Part shown: one piece after another, positions 62,289-64,000 of the stretch | Position numbering within the stretch: position 1 is the first letter of the stretch | How the letters are laid out: each line of letters begins with the position of its first letter | Source: Pseudomonas sp. RIT409 | GTDB lineage: Bacteria; Pseudomonadota; Gammaproteobacteria; Pseudomonadales; Pseudomonadaceae | Length of the DNA stretch: 64,000 nucleotides | Assembly (NCBI RefSeq): GCF_003052515.2 | Contig: NZ_QARE02000008.1 | Coordinates: 1-64,000, forward strand | Direction of reading: 5' to 3' | Translations under genes and position numbers: made by a program | Notes under the pieces: model-generated | Told to the model about the DNA's origin: nothing | Databases searched by the model: none | The model's input: the letters and a program-made list of their open reading frames with translations, nothing else

Positions 62289-62339
62289 GGCTGCACCTTT
62301 TGTTTGAATCACGTTACCGAGCGCCGACAGGTGCCGACG

Positions 62340-64000
62340 TCAGGGCCGGGCATCACGCCAGGATTCGATCAGGAAACCGAACGTGCTTTGCACGCGGCTG
62401 ATCAGCCCGGCGTCATCAATCTCGCCTTCCAGCCAGGCTCGACTGGGCTCATGAAAGATCGTGCGGCCCACAGCGAAGCCGCGGCAGCTTGTGCTTCTGC
62501 CTGCCTCGCGGAAACCGGCGGCGAGGCTTTCAGCGGGAGCGTTGAGCCCCAGCAGCACCACACCTCGGCAATAGGGATCACGCTCTCGGATCAGCGCATC
62601 GAGTTGCTCCCAAACCTGGGCAGGCTGGACTTCGATCTTCCACCACGCGGGGTAAATCCCCAGATTGTAAAGGCGCTTGAGCGAACGGTAGATCACATCC
62701 GGATAGGTCGACGGATGATCCTTGGGTGGGATGATCTCCAGCAGTAATTCGTGACCGCTGGCCTGGGTCGCTTCGTATAACCCCATCAATTGAGCCTCCT
62801 GTTCCAGGCGCAACAGCGGCTCGTCGTCAGGGTGGTACTGCACCAGACACTTGACGATCTGCTCTTTCGGCCAGCTCGCCAGATGGCTGCCCATGGAGCG
62901 GCCCAGTTCGAACGCCAGTGGCCGCGACCCCTGCACTTCGACCGGACGCGCGATCCACCAGCCGCGCCCCGTGGCGGCGTTCAGCGCGTCCTGGCCGAAG
63001 CGGTGGTCGGCCAGCACCCCGACGTCGGCCTCGATGCCGCGCTTGAGCAGGTCCGCCTCGACCCGCTCCACCGCGTGAACGAAGAGGCGCTTGAGCTGAC
63101 TGATGCACGCCAGATCCCGCCCTGCCCGCTGGGCCAGTTCCACCAGTTGCCCACGATGATCGAAGGCAAAGATGAACAGTTGTTTCCATGCCTTGCGCGG
63201 CACACTCACCTGATGCAGGCGTTGCAACACCGGATCCTGATCGGGCCGGGTGATCGGCAACGGGCTGTCGAACAAGTAAGCCAACTCGGCCAGGGTGGGC
63301 ATGGCGGGCGCGCAGGCATGGCGCGACACGACCAGGCCGCCGCAGGCATTGGCCAACTGACAGCAACGCTCGTCGCTTTCATCGTTGAGCCAGCCTTTGA
63401 GGAACCCCGACAGAAAGGCATCGCCCGCGCCGAGCACGTTGAGCACCTGGACCTGTACGCCAGGGTAGATGGCACCGTCTTCCAGGCGTGCCGGAATGGC
63501 GCCGTGAATCACCGTACAACCTTGCGGCCCCAGCTTGACCACCAGCGTCGCGGTGGTCAGTTCGCGTACATTGCGCAAAGCGTCGAGCAGGTCGGTCGAG
63601 CCGCCCGCAATGAGGAATTCTTCCTCGGTGCCGACAATCAGATCGAAGCGCGGCAGGATGCGCTGCACATGCTCGCTGACGCCCTGATCGGCGACAAACC
63701 GCGTCTGGCCATCGGCCTTACCGGTCAGTCCCCACAGCACAGGGCGGTAATCGATGTCGAGCACCCGTCGCACGTCATGCTTTTCGGCGTGATCCAGCGC
63801 CTGACTGCTGGCCTTGAACACCTGATCGGTGGAGAAATGAGTGCCTGTAATCAACAGTGCCTTGCTCGATGCAATCTGCGCTTCGTCGATGTCCTCGGCG
63901 CTCAACGCCATGTCGGCGCAGTTTTCCCGATAAAACACCAACGGAAAGGTTTCGCGATCCTTGATCCCCAACAGCACCATCGCGGTCAGGCGCTCGGCGT
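62340..64000 (-). CDS. iolC: 5-dehydro-2-deoxygluconokinase IolC fused to DUF2090 domain (5' end outside window)
   Basis: The frame stays open to the right edge (AERLTA precedes the ATG at 63980), so the N-terminus of a PfkB-family kinase is missing. The visible part includes the PfkB C-terminal signature VLNVLGAGDAFLSGFL with catalytic Asp. After about 260 visible residues comes a DUF2090 domain (KQLFIFAFDHRGQLVELAQRAG, EADVGVLADHRFGQDAL, ARPVEVQGSRPLAFE, LVQYHPDD), which has a class-I-aldolase-like pattern. Fused IolC-DUF2090 proteins are common in Pseudomonas. The kinase phosphorylates 5-dehydro-2-deoxygluconate; the second domain may perform the following aldol cleavage (IolJ step). It is the most upstream iol gene seen. 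Confidence 0.93.
   Translation of the reverse strand, partial: AERLTAMVLLGIKDRETFPLVFYRENCADMALSAEDIDEAQIASSKALLITGTHFSTDQVFKASSQALDHAEKHDVRRVLDIDYRPVLWGLTGKADGQTRFVADQGVSEHVQRILPRFDLIVGTEEEFLIAGGSTDLLDALRNVRELTTATLVVKLGPQGCTVIHGAIPARLEDGAIYPGVQVQVLNVLGAGDAFLSGFLKGWLNDESDERCCQLANACGGLVVSRHACAPAMPTLAELAYLFDSPLPITRPDQDPVLQRLHQVSVPRKAWKQLFIFAFDHRGQLVELAQRAGRDLACISQLKRLFVHAVERVEADLLKRGIEADVGVLADHRFGQDALNAATGRGWWIARPVEVQGSRPLAFELGRSMGSHLASWPKEQIVKCLVQYHPDDEPLLRLEQEAQLMGLYEATQASGHELLLEIIPPKDHPSTYPDVIYRSLKRLYNLGIYPAWWKIEVQPAQVWEQLDALIRERDPYCRGVVLLGLNAPAESLAAGFREAGRSTSCRGFAVGRTIFHEPSRAWLEGEIDDAGLISRVQSTFGFLIESWRDARP

Noticed and set aside
1..64000. CRISPR arrays, tRNA or rRNA genes, transposases
   Set aside because: No regularly spaced repeats, no cloverleaf-type genes and no transposase or integrase motifs seen in reading.

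Overview
The window looks like chromosomal DNA of a GC-rich gamma-proteobacterium, most likely a plant- or soil-associated Pseudomonas (P. syringae / P. fluorescens type). The basis is high GC at third codon positions, the gene families present (BdcA/BdcR, DksA2-like TraR protein, DUF2789, IbpA-IatA-IatP plus IolCEBD) and the density of LysR/AraC-regulated uptake-and-oxidation cassettes. This assignment comes from recognised families only; no database search was run. I saw no rRNA, tRNA, insertion sequence, integrase or CRISPR array.

Layout. 1-2.4 kb: 3' part of an SMP-30/gluconolactonase gene, a CitMHS-type transporter and a 42-residue acidic protein. 2.5-7.9 kb: RNase Z, the divergent bdcA/bdcR pair with a TetR-type operator, and a CHASE4-PAS-GGDEF-EAL protein. 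8.0-11.8 kb: a three-gene molybdenum aldehyde dehydrogenase operon (paoABC-like, without a Tat signal). 12.8-22.2 kb: a nine-gene operon facing an OccR-like LysR gene. It encodes a putrescine-type ABC transporter, two DAO-family flavoproteins, a BFD/FAD subunit, a 2Fe-2S subunit and RidA, and looks like a catabolic system for an opine, D-amino acid or secondary amine. 22.4-26.0 kb: an SDR/AraC pair and a LuxR-solo/hchA operon. 26.1-31.6 kb: signalling proteins (GAF-degenerate GGDEF-EAL, hybrid histidine kinase, soluble PAS-PAS chemoreceptor). 31.8-35.2 kb: DUF1206 protein, LysR/FMN 2-hydroxyacid dehydrogenase pair and a decayed gene tail.

35.3-41.3 kb: a DUF1932 dehydrogenase, an RraA-like aldolase/decarboxylase, LysR and MFS; a 13-bp sequence shared by two of their promoters suggests one regulon. 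A second LysR/SDR pair follows. 41.5-45.8 kb: a BKACE (DUF849) enzyme, MFS carrier and SDR under a divergent AraC regulator, plausibly uptake, oxidation and acetyl-CoA-dependent cleavage of a beta-hydroxy acid. 45.8-53.2 kb: two orphan periplasmic solute-binding proteins, small conserved proteins, a Tle1-like DUF2235 hydrolase next to an AT-rich spacer, a chemoreceptor with a C-terminal sensor region and a zinc-finger-less DksA paralogue. 53.2-64.0 kb: myo-inositol uptake (ibpA, iatA, iatP) and catabolism (IolW-like dehydrogenase, iolD, iolB, iolE, iolC with a fused DUF2090 domain); iolC runs off the right edge.

Two themes recur: compact uptake-plus-oxidation cassettes with a dedicated divergent regulator, and cyclic-di-GMP/taxis signalling (BdcA, two EAL proteins, two methyl-accepting proteins). 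The least explained systems are the nine-gene flavoprotein operon, the BKACE cassette and the RraA/DUF1932/MFS regulon.
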